From NCBI GenBank assembly GCA_031288395.1, contig JAITRM010000012.1:1-64000 (forward strand): a stretch of 64,000 bases of DNA, in the 5' to 3' direction. Made by a program: the position numbers and the translations under genes. Of this stretch, positions 1-7,673 are shown piece by piece (position 1 is the stretch's first letter; every line of letters begins with the position of its first letter). The stretch is from Holosporaceae bacterium (GTDB lineage Bacteria > Pseudomonadota > Alphaproteobacteria > UBA3830). The notes beneath the pieces are model-generated. The model was not told where the DNA came from and ran no database searches. It saw only the letters and a list, made by a program, of their open reading frames with translations.

Positions 1-1
1 G

Positions 2-733
2 TGGATTCTCAAGGATGTATGTAACGCGCTGGAAATTAGTAACAGTGGAAATGTAGCTGCTCGCTTGGATGATGATGAAAAAGCTGATGTCCATATTATG
101 GATACCAGCTCCAATGGTATTACCCAAATGCGTTCTGTAACTGTAATTAATGAGAGTGCGCTTTACAAAACAATTATGCTTTCACGCAAACTCGAATCCA
201 AAAAGTTTCAACGCTGGGTAACTCACGAAGTACTTCCCTCAATTCGTCGACACGGAGCTTATCTCACCGTCGATAAGGCAAGGGAACTTATGAATGATCC
301 GGATGCCTGGATCAGCCTTATTTCTGCTCTAAAAAAAGAAAAAATCAAAAATGAGTGTCTGCAAGCTCAGATTGAAGAAGACAGACCCAAGGTTACATTC
401 GCAAATGCTGTCACTGCATCCGATAAAAGCACAATCACCGTCGGAGAACTGGCAAAAATACTCAAGAGCAACGAAATTGACATAGGCCAAAACCGTTTAT
501 ACGAAAAATTGCGCAGAGAAGGCTTCATAATTAGAAACGGATTATCAAGACATAACGCTCCGACGCAGGAAGCCATGAATCGCGGATTGTTTGCGTTTAA
601 CAAAATCGCCTACGCTGAAGATGATGGGTCTGTCGTATTTTCATACGCTCCAAGAGTTACTGCTAAAGGCCAACGATATTTTGTGAATTATTTTTTGTCC
701 CAAAAAGGGGGCGAAGATGCAACAAATCAATGA
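2..733 (+). CDS. phage antirepressor, BRO-N plus KilAC-like domains (5' end outside window)
   Basis: The frame is open from base 2, with residues WILKDVCNALEI and then RLDDDEKAD before the first ATG at 65, so the gene starts left of the window and is 5'-partial. The N-terminal part carries the BRO-N signature (ALYKTIMLSRK, FQRWVTHEVLPSIRRHG). The C-terminal half (VTVGELAKIL, IGQNRLYEKLRREGFI, VTAKGQRYFVNYFL) matches the phage antirepressor KilAC domain. Such proteins bind DNA or repressor and promote lytic or replicative genes in temperate phages. The next gene starts inside its last codons (17 bp overlap), so the two are probably translationally coupled. Domain assignment is by recognition of motifs only. 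Confidence 0.85.
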   Translation, partial: WILKDVCNALEISNSGNVAARLDDDEKADVHIMDTSSNGITQMRSVTVINESALYKTIMLSRKLESKKFQRWVTHEVLPSIRRHGAYLTVDKARELMNDPDAWISLISALKKEKIKNECLQAQIEEDRPKVTFANAVTASDKSTITVGELAKILKSNEIDIGQNRLYEKLRREGFIIRNGLSRHNAPTQEAMNRGLFAFNKIAYAEDDGSVVFSYAPRVTAKGQRYFVNYFLSQKGGEDATNQ

Positions 734-1421
734 TCTTCTGGACGCAAAGCTTTTGGAGCAGCATAAAAGCCAAGAGAAGAGGGATTATCTGGGTGCGTCC
801 ATGCTGGGAGACGAATGCACAAGAAAAATCCAATTGCAGTATATGAAGCACGAGGTCGACGTTTCTGCGCAGACACTGAGGACTTTTGCCATTGGCCATT
901 GTCTCGAGGATTTAATTGCCGATTGGATGATTTTAGCCGGATTTGATCTGCGCACCAGAAACGAAAACGGCGAGCAATTTGGATTTTCGATTGCCGAAGG
1001 AAAGCTGAAAGGTCATGTGGATGGCGTTATCTACGGTGGTCCGGATTTTTTGAAATACCCATGTCTGCTTGAAATAAAAACCATGAACAACAAGAGCTGG
1101 ACAGATACCGCAAAACGCGGAGTTCTCGTAACGAAACCTCTGTATTTTGCGCAAGTTCAGCTTTATATGGCCTACCTCGGTTTAGATGAGAATCCATGTT
1201 TATTCACCGCTCTGAACAAAGATACATCCGAGCTCTATCACGAGCTGATTCCCTTTGACGCAGAAGCTGCTCAGCGATATTCCGATCGCGCCGTACAGAT
1301 AATCAAGGCCACCGAGAATAACGAACTTTTGCCCTGCGTCTCCAACGACTTAAACTTCTACAAATGCAAAATGTGCGCATATAGGCAAGTTTGCCTGAAG
1401 CAGAGAGGGATCCGTGAGTAA
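717..1421 (+). CDS. PD-(D/E)XK nuclease with Fe-S cysteine set (RecB/Cas4-like phage exonuclease)
   Basis: A 234-residue protein with the RecB-type nuclease motifs: GH at 60-61, GHVDG with D102, LEIKT with E119 and K121, and a Q-x-Q-LY motif at 146-150. One cysteine lies early (C34) and three lie at the C terminus in C-x2-C-x5-C spacing (C217, C220, C226). This is the arrangement by which AddB and Cas4 nucleases hold a 4Fe-4S cluster. The role inferred is DNA end processing during phage replication or recombination. It overlaps the antirepressor upstream and the primase downstream (8 bp), so the three form one operon. No cas1 or cas2 is near, so a CRISPR role is unlikely. Confidence 0.8.
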   Translation: MQQINDLLDAKLLEQHKSQEKRDYLGASMLGDECTRKIQLQYMKHEVDVSAQTLRTFAIGHCLEDLIADWMILAGFDLRTRNENGEQFGFSIAEGKLKGHVDGVIYGGPDFLKYPCLLEIKTMNNKSWTDTAKRGVLVTKPLYFAQVQLYMAYLGLDENPCLFTALNKDTSELYHELIPFDAEAAQRYSDRAVQIIKATENNELLPCVSNDLNFYKCKMCAYRQVCLKQRGIRE

Positions 1422-4017
1422 CGTACTCTACGATAAGCTTCAAAGCCTTGGTATCCCGCCGCCTCTGGAAGAAGTAACGGAGTCAAAGGTTACACGCTGG
1501 GGACACAATAAACGCTACTGGGCTGTGAAATTCACCGGAGGCTACGCTATCGGAGACTGGACTTCCGGCATTAAGGATTATGCCTTCAAGGATGGCTACG
1601 ATTATCAAAAATGCAAGCGTCAGATAGCGGAAGCCCAGCGAAAATTAACCAAAAAAAGAAACGACGACAACTCCGAAGCTGCCGCGAATGCTATGAAAAT
1701 ATGGGACGCAGCCGCCCCCTGTGAAACGCATCCATATCTTCAAACCAAAAAAATAAAGGCGCATGGACTCAGAATCGATCGCCAAACGCTGCTGATACCT
1801 CTGCATGACGAACACGGCAACCTCACGTCATTGCAGAAAATCTGGCCAAATCCTCAAGTTCAGGGAAAATTCATCAAAGGCTTCCTCAAGGGCAGCAAAA
1901 TACAGGGCTGCTGCTTCACCATCGGACAGATACAAGACAAGGTCGTGATCTGCGAAGGTTATGCCACGGGCGCAACAATACACGAAATCACAGGATTTCC
2001 CGTCGTCATCGCATTCTCCAGCAACAATCTGGTGAATATTACCCACCGTGTGGTTAAAAATCACCCGCAAGCCGGAATAATCATAGCCGCCGACAACGAC
2101 AGATTCAAACCAGGGAATCCAGGACTAACTAAGGCAAAAGAGGCGGCCGCAGCCGTGAAAGCCCGTCTCATCGTACCGGAATTCACGAGCGACGACGGCG
2201 AGCCCACGGATTTCAATGACTTGTACCTGAGTGAAGGTGCGGAAAAAGTCAGAACCGCATTTTCTCTTGAAACCAAAGAAAAAAAAGAGACTGCGCCGGA
2301 CAATTCGGAAAATGATTCCGGAATCACCGACGAATATTTGCCGGAGGGTTTTCGATTGACGGAAAACGCTCTCTTTTTCATAAAAAAGAACGAACCGATC
2401 TACCTCTGTGCCTACCTGCGAGTCATCAGCAAAACCGTTAACATCGATACCAACGAGAGCGGCAAGTTACTTGAGTTCAAAACAATTCACGGTGAAATCA
2501 AGAAAATCTGCATGCGCAGCAAGGATCTGTTCGCCGGTCACACCCAGACCATTTTGAAAGACCTTGCGGGAGCGGGGTTGCACATCAATCTCGAGGCTCC
2601 GACGCGAAAAATACTCGTCTACCTTAACAATTATTCGCCAGCCAGATCCATCAAAACGACGCGCAAAAGCGGCTGGTGTGCCAACGGATTTCTGACGGAA
2701 AACGGCATCATAACCATCGAAGAACGAGATGAAGACATTCTACTGGACACGGCCTACGGCTCAACCTGCGTAGCTGTCAGCGGTTCCAGAGACGACTGGA
2801 GAGAGAACATCGGCAGGTTGTGTTGCGGCAATTCGAGACTCATTCTTGCGGCTTCGACGGCATTTACGGCTCCGCTGCTACATCTGCTGGATCGTCCGAA
2901 TTTCGGCATTCAGCTGGTAGGCAAAAGTTCTGCCGGTAAGACAACCGCTTTATACGTGGCTGCCTCCGTCTACGGTCCCCGCGGCTACGTGAAGTCCTGG
3001 CGCGCCACCGACAACGGACTCGAAACCGTGGCCTTCAACCACAACGACATGCTGCTGATCCTGGATGAAATTGGCGAAATGAGTCCGCAGAAAATCGGAG
3101 CCACCGTCTACATGCTGGCCAACGGAGTCGGGAAAACCCGCGCCAACACATCCGGGGACGCAAAGCAGCCGAAAACCTGGAGAATCGCGTTGCTGTCAGC
3201 TGGGGAAATCGATCTCAATACGCACATGGCTTCCGTTGGATCCGCTGCCATGGCCGGTCAGAACATTCGTCTGCTGCCGGTGCCCGCTGTTCCAAAGGAT
3301 ATGAGCGGACTCATCGAAAATACCCACGGATTCAACACGCCGTCCGCCATGGTTAAGCATCTTATCACCGCCACCCAACGCTGCTACGGAGCCCCTCTGC
3401 CCGAATACATCCAGCTTCTAATGCGAAACCAAGAAAAAATAATAGACGATTTCAACGCTGGTCTTGAGGAGAAAAAAGCTGAGGTGATACCGCCGCACGC
3501 TGATGGCCAGGATAATCGCGTCTTCGATTTTTTCTTCACCGTCGGATTCACTGGAGAACTAGCCACTCAATACGGCCTCACCGGCTGGCGCGCAGGCGAA
3601 GCATCAGATACAGCCATCGCCATTTTTCAGAACTGGGTCGCCGCCAAGGGAGGCTTCGGAAACCAGGAAGAAAAAATGCTGCTTTATAAGCTGAGATGCT
3701 TCTTCCAGAAATACCAGTACAGCCGATTCCTGCCCATAAATGCGTATGACGAAACAGACGAAAAAACAATAAACGAAACAATTGGATATCGCAAAAACAC
3801 CGATAAAGGCATGATTTTCTACGCCTATCCGGAACGATTCAAAGAGGCTCTGGAAAAGGAAATCGGCCGAGACGTTCGAGAAACGCTAAAGATAGCCGAC
3901 GATCTCGGAATGCTGGAAAGAACTGATAATAGACACTTTACAAAGATGGTGCGCATCAAGAACAAAACAATCCGCATGATGGTTTTTAATCATAACGTAT
4001 TGGCAGACGAGGGATAA
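1414..4017 (+). CDS. Toprim/DUF927 primase-helicase of a phage or integrative element
   Basis: A GTG start at 1414 overlaps the nuclease gene. The N-terminal region (about 1-170) resembles the primase-associated segment of phage and plasmid replication proteins. A Toprim domain follows, with VVICEGYATGA near residue 178 (catalytic Glu) and IIAADND near 223 (the DxD metal site). The C-terminal half is a DUF927-type ATPase with Walker A GKSSAGKTT from about residue 503 and Walker B LLILDEIGE near 550. Proteins of this build couple primer synthesis to helicase unwinding at an element's own origin. At 867 aa it appears full length. The gene has no chromosomal-type neighbours and belongs to the integrated element. 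Confidence 0.85.
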   Translation: MSNVLYDKLQSLGIPPPLEEVTESKVTRWGHNKRYWAVKFTGGYAIGDWTSGIKDYAFKDGYDYQKCKRQIAEAQRKLTKKRNDDNSEAAANAMKIWDAAAPCETHPYLQTKKIKAHGLRIDRQTLLIPLHDEHGNLTSLQKIWPNPQVQGKFIKGFLKGSKIQGCCFTIGQIQDKVVICEGYATGATIHEITGFPVVIAFSSNNLVNITHRVVKNHPQAGIIIAADNDRFKPGNPGLTKAKEAAAAVKARLIVPEFTSDDGEPTDFNDLYLSEGAEKVRTAFSLETKEKKETAPDNSENDSGITDEYLPEGFRLTENALFFIKKNEPIYLCAYLRVISKTVNIDTNESGKLLEFKTIHGEIKKICMRSKDLFAGHTQTILKDLAGAGLHINLEAPTRKILVYLNNYSPARSIKTTRKSGWCANGFLTENGIITIEERDEDILLDTAYGSTCVAVSGSRDDWRENIGRLCCGNSRLILAASTAFTAPLLHLLDRPNFGIQLVGKSSAGKTTALYVAASVYGPRGYVKSWRATDNGLETVAFNHNDMLLILDEIGEMSPQKIGATVYMLANGVGKTRANTSGDAKQPKTWRIALLSAGEIDLNTHMASVGSAAMAGQNIRLLPVPAVPKDMSGLIENTHGFNTPSAMVKHLITATQRCYGAPLPEYIQLLMRNQEKIIDDFNAGLEEKKAEVIPPHADGQDNRVFDFFFTVGFTGELATQYGLTGWRAGEASDTAIAIFQNWVAAKGGFGNQEEKMLLYKLRCFFQKYQYSRFLPINAYDETDEKTINETIGYRKNTDKGMIFYAYPERFKEALEKEIGRDVRETLKIADDLGMLERTDNRHFTKMVRIKNKTIRMMVFNHNVLADEG

Positions 4018-4428
4018 AAAAATGCAGAGCCCATCCATAATTTTTAATCAAAATAATATGAAAAGCATCTTGAAAGTCTCAGAAAAATATGCCATCCTAT
4101 CGGAAGTACGAAGTACAATAATAAGTTATAATATATATAGCTTTTTTCCTTCTTGGTTAAACTACGGTAACCAAAAAAGAAGAAAAAAACGATATATACA
4201 TCTCATTTCTCCAAAAAAGCGGCTACAGCGGTTACACGATTGTTTTACAACGACTTTATACGGCTACAAAGGCGGCCACAAAAGCGGCAACAGCTATAGC
4301 ATAAATCCAAAACACATCCCAAAACTTACACGCGTATACATTCCGCCCTAATACAGGCGTTTGCTCCTGAGGCGAAAAATATAGAATCGATGATTGTTTA
4401 AAATTTAAAAAAATGAAAGGAAATAAAA
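4018..4428. other. AT-rich spacer of 411 bp after the primase gene
   Basis: This gap holds a 109-codon open frame from 4022 that reads as low-complexity Lys/Ser/Tyr sequence with no recognisable domain, so I do not call it. It contains a cluster of short direct repeats (listed separately) followed by an AT-rich stretch and a good ribosome site (AAAGGAAA) for the next gene at 4429. Its position next to a replicative primase makes an origin a reasonable guess, nothing more. Confidence 0.4.
4222..4292 (+). repeat. cluster of five CGGYNACA-like octamers (iteron-like)
   Basis: Octamers cggctaca, cggttaca, cggctaca, cggccaca and cggcaaca begin at 4222, 4231, 4261, 4273 and 4285. Spacings are 9, 30, 12 and 12 bases, the last two about one helical turn. 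The flanks are AT-rich and the primase gene lies immediately upstream. Repeats of this kind can bind a replication initiator, but they are short and imperfect and could be chance. Confidence 0.3.
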
Positions 4429-4650
4429 ATGAATAATCTAGATCGGGAATTAAAATCACTTGGCGAGATATACTGGGCCTACGACTTCCTGAAAAATGTC
4501 GAAAAGCGCAGCACCAAAGATTCTGATTTTATTAGGATTGAAAAAGCTCTGCGGGAGAATCTTGAAGCGTTAAACGATAAACGCATTTTTCACAGTGATT
4601 ACCTGGAAAAATCAGTCCTCCCTTACATTCGCCACAGATGGGGGATTTAA
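4429..4650 (+). CDS. small hypothetical protein of the integrated element
   Basis: A 73-residue charged, mostly helical protein with no signal peptide or membrane segment. The start is supported by AAAGGAAATAAAA just upstream. It contains no motif I recognise. It lies in a run of small same-strand genes between the primase and the tRNA-Glu boundary, typical of phage accessory genes. Confidence 0.55.
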   Translation: MNNLDRELKSLGEIYWAYDFLKNVEKRSTKDSDFIRIEKALRENLEALNDKRIFHSDYLEKSVLPYIRHRWGI

Positions 4651-4695
4651 AGATGACTGAAATTATTTCTAATTTAAGCTTGGAAAGGAAATAAG

Positions 4696-4890
4696 ATGCC
4701 CTACATCAGCATGCAAAACATTAGCCTTGCGATCGCGCGAATCGGAACACGCATAGACTCAGCAATACGCGAACATAGTATCGAAATGAACGAAGACGAT
4801 GCGCTAAAAGAAGCTCTTGACGACCTCAAACACCTCGCCAACGTACTTTACGATGCCATCGAAGACGAATCACTTAATGAAAGGAAATGA
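4696..4890 (+). CDS. small acidic hypothetical protein of the integrated element
   Basis: A 64-residue protein rich in Asp and Glu toward the C terminus (LDDLKHLANVLYDAIEDE). The ribosome site GGAAAGGAAATAAG precedes the ATG and has the same form as those of its neighbours. The stop is followed almost at once by the start of the next gene at 4895, so they are probably co-transcribed. I do not recognise a family. Small acidic phage proteins are sometimes DNA mimics or inhibitors, but nothing here shows that. Confidence 0.5.
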   Translation: MPYISMQNISLAIARIGTRIDSAIREHSIEMNEDDALKEALDDLKHLANVLYDAIEDESLNERK

Positions 4891-4894
4891 TAAA

Positions 4895-5179
4895 ATGACT
4901 GATATTTCAGAGAAAAACAGCCGAAACTGGGGACAAAACGGGGACAACTTCGACAAACTGAAAGAAAAATGGCCTTCTCCATTCGTGTCTCGTGATCGAA
5001 TAGGAGAGTTTACAGATGGACTCCTAAAGCAAAGCAGCATGAATACGCTTGATGCACGAGGAACAGGCATACAAAGGCGGTACCGCATTGGCAACAGAGT
5101 ATTTTATGAAACGGACAGCGTAATTGATTGGATGAGAGCAAGAGCAAAAGTAGGAGGCGATAATGGATGCGTTCGATAA
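4895..5179 (+). CDS. small DNA-binding-like protein, first of a tandem paralog pair
   Basis: I chose the ATG at 4895 because AAAGGAAATGATAAA precedes it; the longer frame from 4817 lies inside the previous gene. The product is 94 aa. Residues after the N-terminal tail (FDKLKEKWPSPFVSRDRIGEF, ending DSVIDWMRAR) align with the next gene. The pattern resembles short winged-helix or excisionase/AlpA-type proteins, in which a VSR-xx-hydrophobic segment precedes the recognition helix and a tyrosine/tryptophan C-terminal helix follows. Its place next to the attachment region fits an excisionase or regulator. This function is an inference. Confidence 0.6.
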   Translation: MTDISEKNSRNWGQNGDNFDKLKEKWPSPFVSRDRIGEFTDGLLKQSSMNTLDARGTGIQRRYRIGNRVFYETDSVIDWMRARAKVGGDNGCVR

Positions 5180-5390
5180 GATAAAAGAAAAATGTAAAAA
5201 AGAATACGTTTCAAGAAAGGAACTTTGGAATCTGACAGGAGGAATCATTCATCCGAGGAATGCTGCCAAGTTCGATAATAAGGGAATCGGGATTCCGAAT
5301 TCCGTCATGATATGTCATAAAAGGATGTATCCGATAGACAGTGTCATAGAATGGCTACGAACTAACTCGAGATTAATATGCAAAAGATAG
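5163..5390 (+). CDS. small DNA-binding-like protein, second of the tandem paralog pair
   Basis: A 75-residue protein starting inside the end of its paralog (17 bp overlap), so it is likely translationally coupled. It shares with the upstream gene the pattern FDKxKEK, a VSR segment, a G-I-G turn and DSVIxWxRxx at the C terminus. That indicates an old tandem duplication. It is the last gene before the tRNA-Glu boundary, a common place for excisionase or control genes of integrating elements. No integrase gene is visible on this side. Confidence 0.6.
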   Translation: MDAFDKIKEKCKKEYVSRKELWNLTGGIIHPRNAAKFDNKGIGIPNSVMICHKRMYPIDSVIEWLRTNSRLICKR

Positions 5391-5487
5391 CATATCTCAG
5401 CACACCATGGAACCGGATTGCGAAAATCAATCCGGGTTTCGTTTGCGAACGCAGCAAACAAAAAATCATCAAAGCAAAATTAAAAAT

Positions 5488-5567
5488 GGGGGCAGAATGG
5501 GGGCAAATTTTGAGATTTTATCTTTACGGGGGCAGCCTGTGCTGCCATTCCACCCTGAAATTTCAGA
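5488..5567. other. candidate attachment region at the 3' end of tRNA-Glu
   Basis: Between the last element gene and the CCA end of tRNA-Glu lie three copies of GGGGGCA (5488, 5499, 5528). There is also a perfect hairpin GGCAGC-ctgt-GCTGCC (5531-5546) and a perfect palindrome CTGAAATTTCAG (5555-5566) one base from the tRNA 3' end. Integrases commonly recombine at tRNA 3' ends and bind short direct repeats nearby. The second att copy would lie outside the window. Confidence 0.45.
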
Positions 5568-5643
5568 TGGTGTCCCCAGCGGGATTCGAACCCGCGTTGC
5601 CGCCGTGAGAGGGCGGCGTCCTGGACCACTAGACGAAGGGGAC
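5568..5643 (-). tRNA. tRNA-Glu (anticodon CTC)
   Basis: On the minus strand the sequence begins GTCCCCTTCGTCTAGTGG and folds as a standard cloverleaf. The acceptor stem is GTCCCC/GGGGAC, the anticodon arm has loop CCTCTCA or equivalent reading CTC, and the T arm is GCGGGTTCGAATCCCGC. Discriminator A and CCA are encoded. The 3' end faces the integrated element, the usual orientation for an integration target. Confidence 0.95.
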
Positions 5644-5712
5644 GAGGTGTGGAAGATACGGCGTTTAGTTAATAAAATCAAGCCCCAGTGCCGCCAGATA
5701 AGCCTCCAAAGC

Positions 5713-6267
5713 TTAATCTTTTTTTGACGATGTTTGGTTGTCCTTAAGGATGTCATAGCATACATCAATAATGTCATTAACAAGCTTACCGCCTGTGTTC
5801 TCAGATCCTGTTGCACCGAGTATAGCCTCATTTATTTTCTTATACGATCCGAGGAGATCTGTGGCGTCTTTCGCATCGACTTTGCCATCTGCATTCAAAT
5901 CAAAGCAGTTTCCAAAGAGGAAACAGCCTGTTTTCTTAGATTTACTCTTCTCCACTTCATCTTGATACAGCGAGAGAAAAGTCAGAATTTGAGAGACTTT
6001 TTCACTGTACTCTTTCAGCATATTTGCGGAAGCATCCGATTCTCTGAGTTTGGCTCCTATCTGCAAAAAAAATTGCATAAATTCTTCCACTGTTGGCTTT
6101 TGTAGCTTTTGCCTAAGCAATTCATTGGTCAGAAAGCTCGGAGACAAGGTTTGCGACGAAGATTTAGAGCTAGAGGACTCGCCCTCGAACGCGAGTACAT
6201 TTTGCTCCATCGCGGACGCGTCGGCAAACAAAAGCGCTCCCATTGCCAATAAAGATATTTTTTTCAT
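5713..6267 (-). CDS. secreted protein with a dockerin/EF-hand-like calcium loop
   Basis: The 184-residue product begins with a signal peptide (MKKISLLAMGALLFADASA). A Ser-rich linker and a helical region of about 80 residues follow. Then comes a loop DLNADGKVDAKDATDLLGSY near residue 125, which has the D-x-N-x-D-G-x-V-D-x-x-D spacing of dockerin type I or EF-hand calcium sites. Only one such repeat is visible; true dockerins have two. A Cys pair flanks the loop (CFLFGNC). The ribosome site GAAAGGAAAG is good. The role is unknown; export and calcium binding are inferred from sequence. Confidence 0.7.
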   Translation of the reverse strand: MKKISLLAMGALLFADASAMEQNVLAFEGESSSSKSSSQTLSPSFLTNELLRQKLQKPTVEEFMQFFLQIGAKLRESDASANMLKEYSEKVSQILTFLSLYQDEVEKSKSKKTGCFLFGNCFDLNADGKVDAKDATDLLGSYKKINEAILGATGSENTGGKLVNDIIDVCYDILKDNQTSSKKD

Positions 6268-6489
6268 TTTACTTTCCTTTCTGTTAATAATTCCATTATG
6301 ACAAATAAAAGTTAATTTTTCGTTAATTTTGTATATTTTTTTTGCGTGTCGCGAAAAAATTGGCGCAATTGATAGGACTTTTATACAAATTCATGTATTT
6401 AAATTCATTGGAATGCGCTAAAGTTACGGAATTAACCATCGCGAAATGGGTGTTTTTCGTGCTTTTGAGGTTTATTCGGGAGATTTGTC

Positions 6490-7452
6490 ATGAAAAAGTT
6501 CTTCAGGGCCGCCGTTGTGGCGGCAGCGTCGTGGCTGTTGCTTGCCAGTTGCGAGAAGAAAGAGGATTTGCCGCTGGTGGCCATCGCCAACCTCGGCCCG
6601 CTCAAAGATCTGGAAATTTCCATTCAGGGAATCAAGGATGAGCTGGCCGACAATGGGTTCATCGATGGGAAAACCATTCGGATAAAGTACGTGGACGTGG
6701 CCTTCGACCAGTCGCTTATTCCTCAGGCCATCGAGAGCCTTCGGAACCAGAATCCCAAAATCATGGTGGCGGCGACCACTCCGGTGGCGCAGTTAGCGAA
6801 AAAGAAGGTTCTGGATATTCCGCTGGTTTTTCACTCGATTACGGACCCGGTGGCGGCGGGATTGCTAAAAAAGGCGGATCAGCCCAGCGGAAACGTCACC
6901 GGCGCCTCGGACGCCCAAAATGTCGAGGGACTGCTGAAGTTCATAAAATCCTCTCTTCCGGAGGCAAAAACCATCGGTATGCTCTGCCTAACCTCCGACA
7001 GCAACGACGCCACCATGATGGAGATGGTTCGCGCCGCCGCGCCGTCCTTCGGGCTGACAGTTTTCGCGATTCCGGTGGAGCAGCCCCGGGACATTCCGGT
7101 GCGAATGCAGAAATTCATGGGCAAAGTTGACTTGATATACGTCGGACTTAGCAACGCAATCCTCGCTGCCTTGCCAACGATATCGGCCGAAGCCAAAAGA
7201 ATGGACATTCCAGTGTTTGGCGCAGACAACGTCACCGTATTGGACGGTTTGACGACGGCGAGTTTCGGAGTCAATTCCGAATCCATCGGAAGAAATACCG
7301 GAAAATTGGTGACGAAGCTGCTGAAAGGCGCCTCCGTGAAGGATCTGGCGCCAATCTATCCGAAACCGGAGGATCACATATGCGCGGTGAACAAAAAAAT
7401 GGCGAAAAAGTTCGGGATCAGGATCCCGAAGGGCGCAATCATCGCGGAATGA
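6490..7452 (+). CDS. ABC transporter substrate-binding lipoprotein (TrpX/PF04392-type), copy 1
   Basis: A 320-residue binding protein of the ABC_sub_bind family, which includes TrpX-like proteins. It has a lipoprotein signal with lipobox L18-A-S-C21, so it should be anchored in the outer leaflet of the inner membrane. Conserved parts include VAIANLGPLKDLEISIQGIK and LVFHSITDPVAAGLL. It heads a set with a second binding protein, an ATPase and a permease. The substrate is not determinable; the family imports amino acids such as tryptophan in some bacteria. Its last 45 coding bases before the stop are identical to those of copy 2. Confidence 0.85.
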   Translation: MKKFFRAAVVAAASWLLLASCEKKEDLPLVAIANLGPLKDLEISIQGIKDELADNGFIDGKTIRIKYVDVAFDQSLIPQAIESLRNQNPKIMVAATTPVAQLAKKKVLDIPLVFHSITDPVAAGLLKKADQPSGNVTGASDAQNVEGLLKFIKSSLPEAKTIGMLCLTSDSNDATMMEMVRAAAPSFGLTVFAIPVEQPRDIPVRMQKFMGKVDLIYVGLSNAILAALPTISAEAKRMDIPVFGADNVTVLDGLTTASFGVNSESIGRNTGKLVTKLLKGASVKDLAPIYPKPEDHICAVNKKMAKKFGIRIPKGAIIAE

Positions 7453-7472
7453 AAAAATATTTTGTGAAAAAC

Positions 7473-7501
7473 TTGACAATTGACGATGGTGCACATATAC
7501 T
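7473..7501 (+). promoter_or_regulatory. strong sigma-70-type promoter
   Basis: TTGACA at 7473-7478 and TATACT at 7496-7501 are separated by exactly 17 bases. The box lies 20 bases after the stop of the first binding-protein gene. It should start transcription near 7508 and so drive the structured RNA described next, and possibly the genes beyond it. Confidence 0.75.
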
Positions 7502-7507
7502 GCTGGG

Positions 7508-7673
7508 CAATGTACGGAGATTAGGTAGCTTTGATGCTTGAAGCGGTTGGGAATTCTGGAGAAGGTCGCGGTGAGGATGTGAAAAACATCCGGTCGCTCG
7601 CTTTCGCTCAAATTCCTGAGTCTCTGTATTCATATTGCTATTGCTACTGGCTTTCGGGCCAGTTTTCATTTTT
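7508..7673 (+). ncRNA. unassigned structured small RNA or 5' leader with its own promoter and terminator
   Basis: The segment starts behind a consensus promoter and ends in an intrinsic terminator, with no open frame of note inside. Its ends pair: GCAAT/ATTGC, TAC/GTA, GGAGA/TCTCT and TTAGG/CCTGA form about 18 bp joining 7507-7525 with 7615-7638. Inside is a hairpin GGATGT-gaaaa-ACATCC (around 7574-7591). This looks like a stable RNA of about 165 nt or a terminator-controlled leader of the next binding-protein gene. I could not match it to tmRNA, SRP RNA or RNase P; a 6S-type RNA is possible but not shown. Confidence 0.55.
7646..7673 (+). terminator. intrinsic terminator of the small RNA
   Basis: ACTGGC (7646-7651), loop TTTCGG and GCCAGT (7658-7663) form a perfect 6-bp stem followed by TTTCATTTTT. 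It sits 112 bases before the next start codon, so it would either end a free RNA or attenuate the downstream gene. Confidence 0.75.

Noticed and set aside
4022-4351. 109-codon open frame after the primase gene
   Set aside because: Low-complexity Lys/Ser/Tyr composition, no domain, no good ribosome site, and it covers the iteron-like repeats.
5378-5831. Open frames on both strands across tRNA-Glu
   Set aside because: They translate the tRNA itself (the familiar spurious SGIRTRV-type peptide) and have no ribosome site.
6988-7611. 207-codon minus-strand frame over the first binding-protein gene and the small RNA
   Set aside because: Antisense shadow of a well-supported gene with Arg/His-rich nonsense composition.
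7508-7673. Naming the small RNA as 6S, SRP or tmRNA
   Set aside because: The closing stem would allow 6S, but I cannot show the central bubble; the SRP tetraloop motif and the tmRNA tRNA-like ends are absent.
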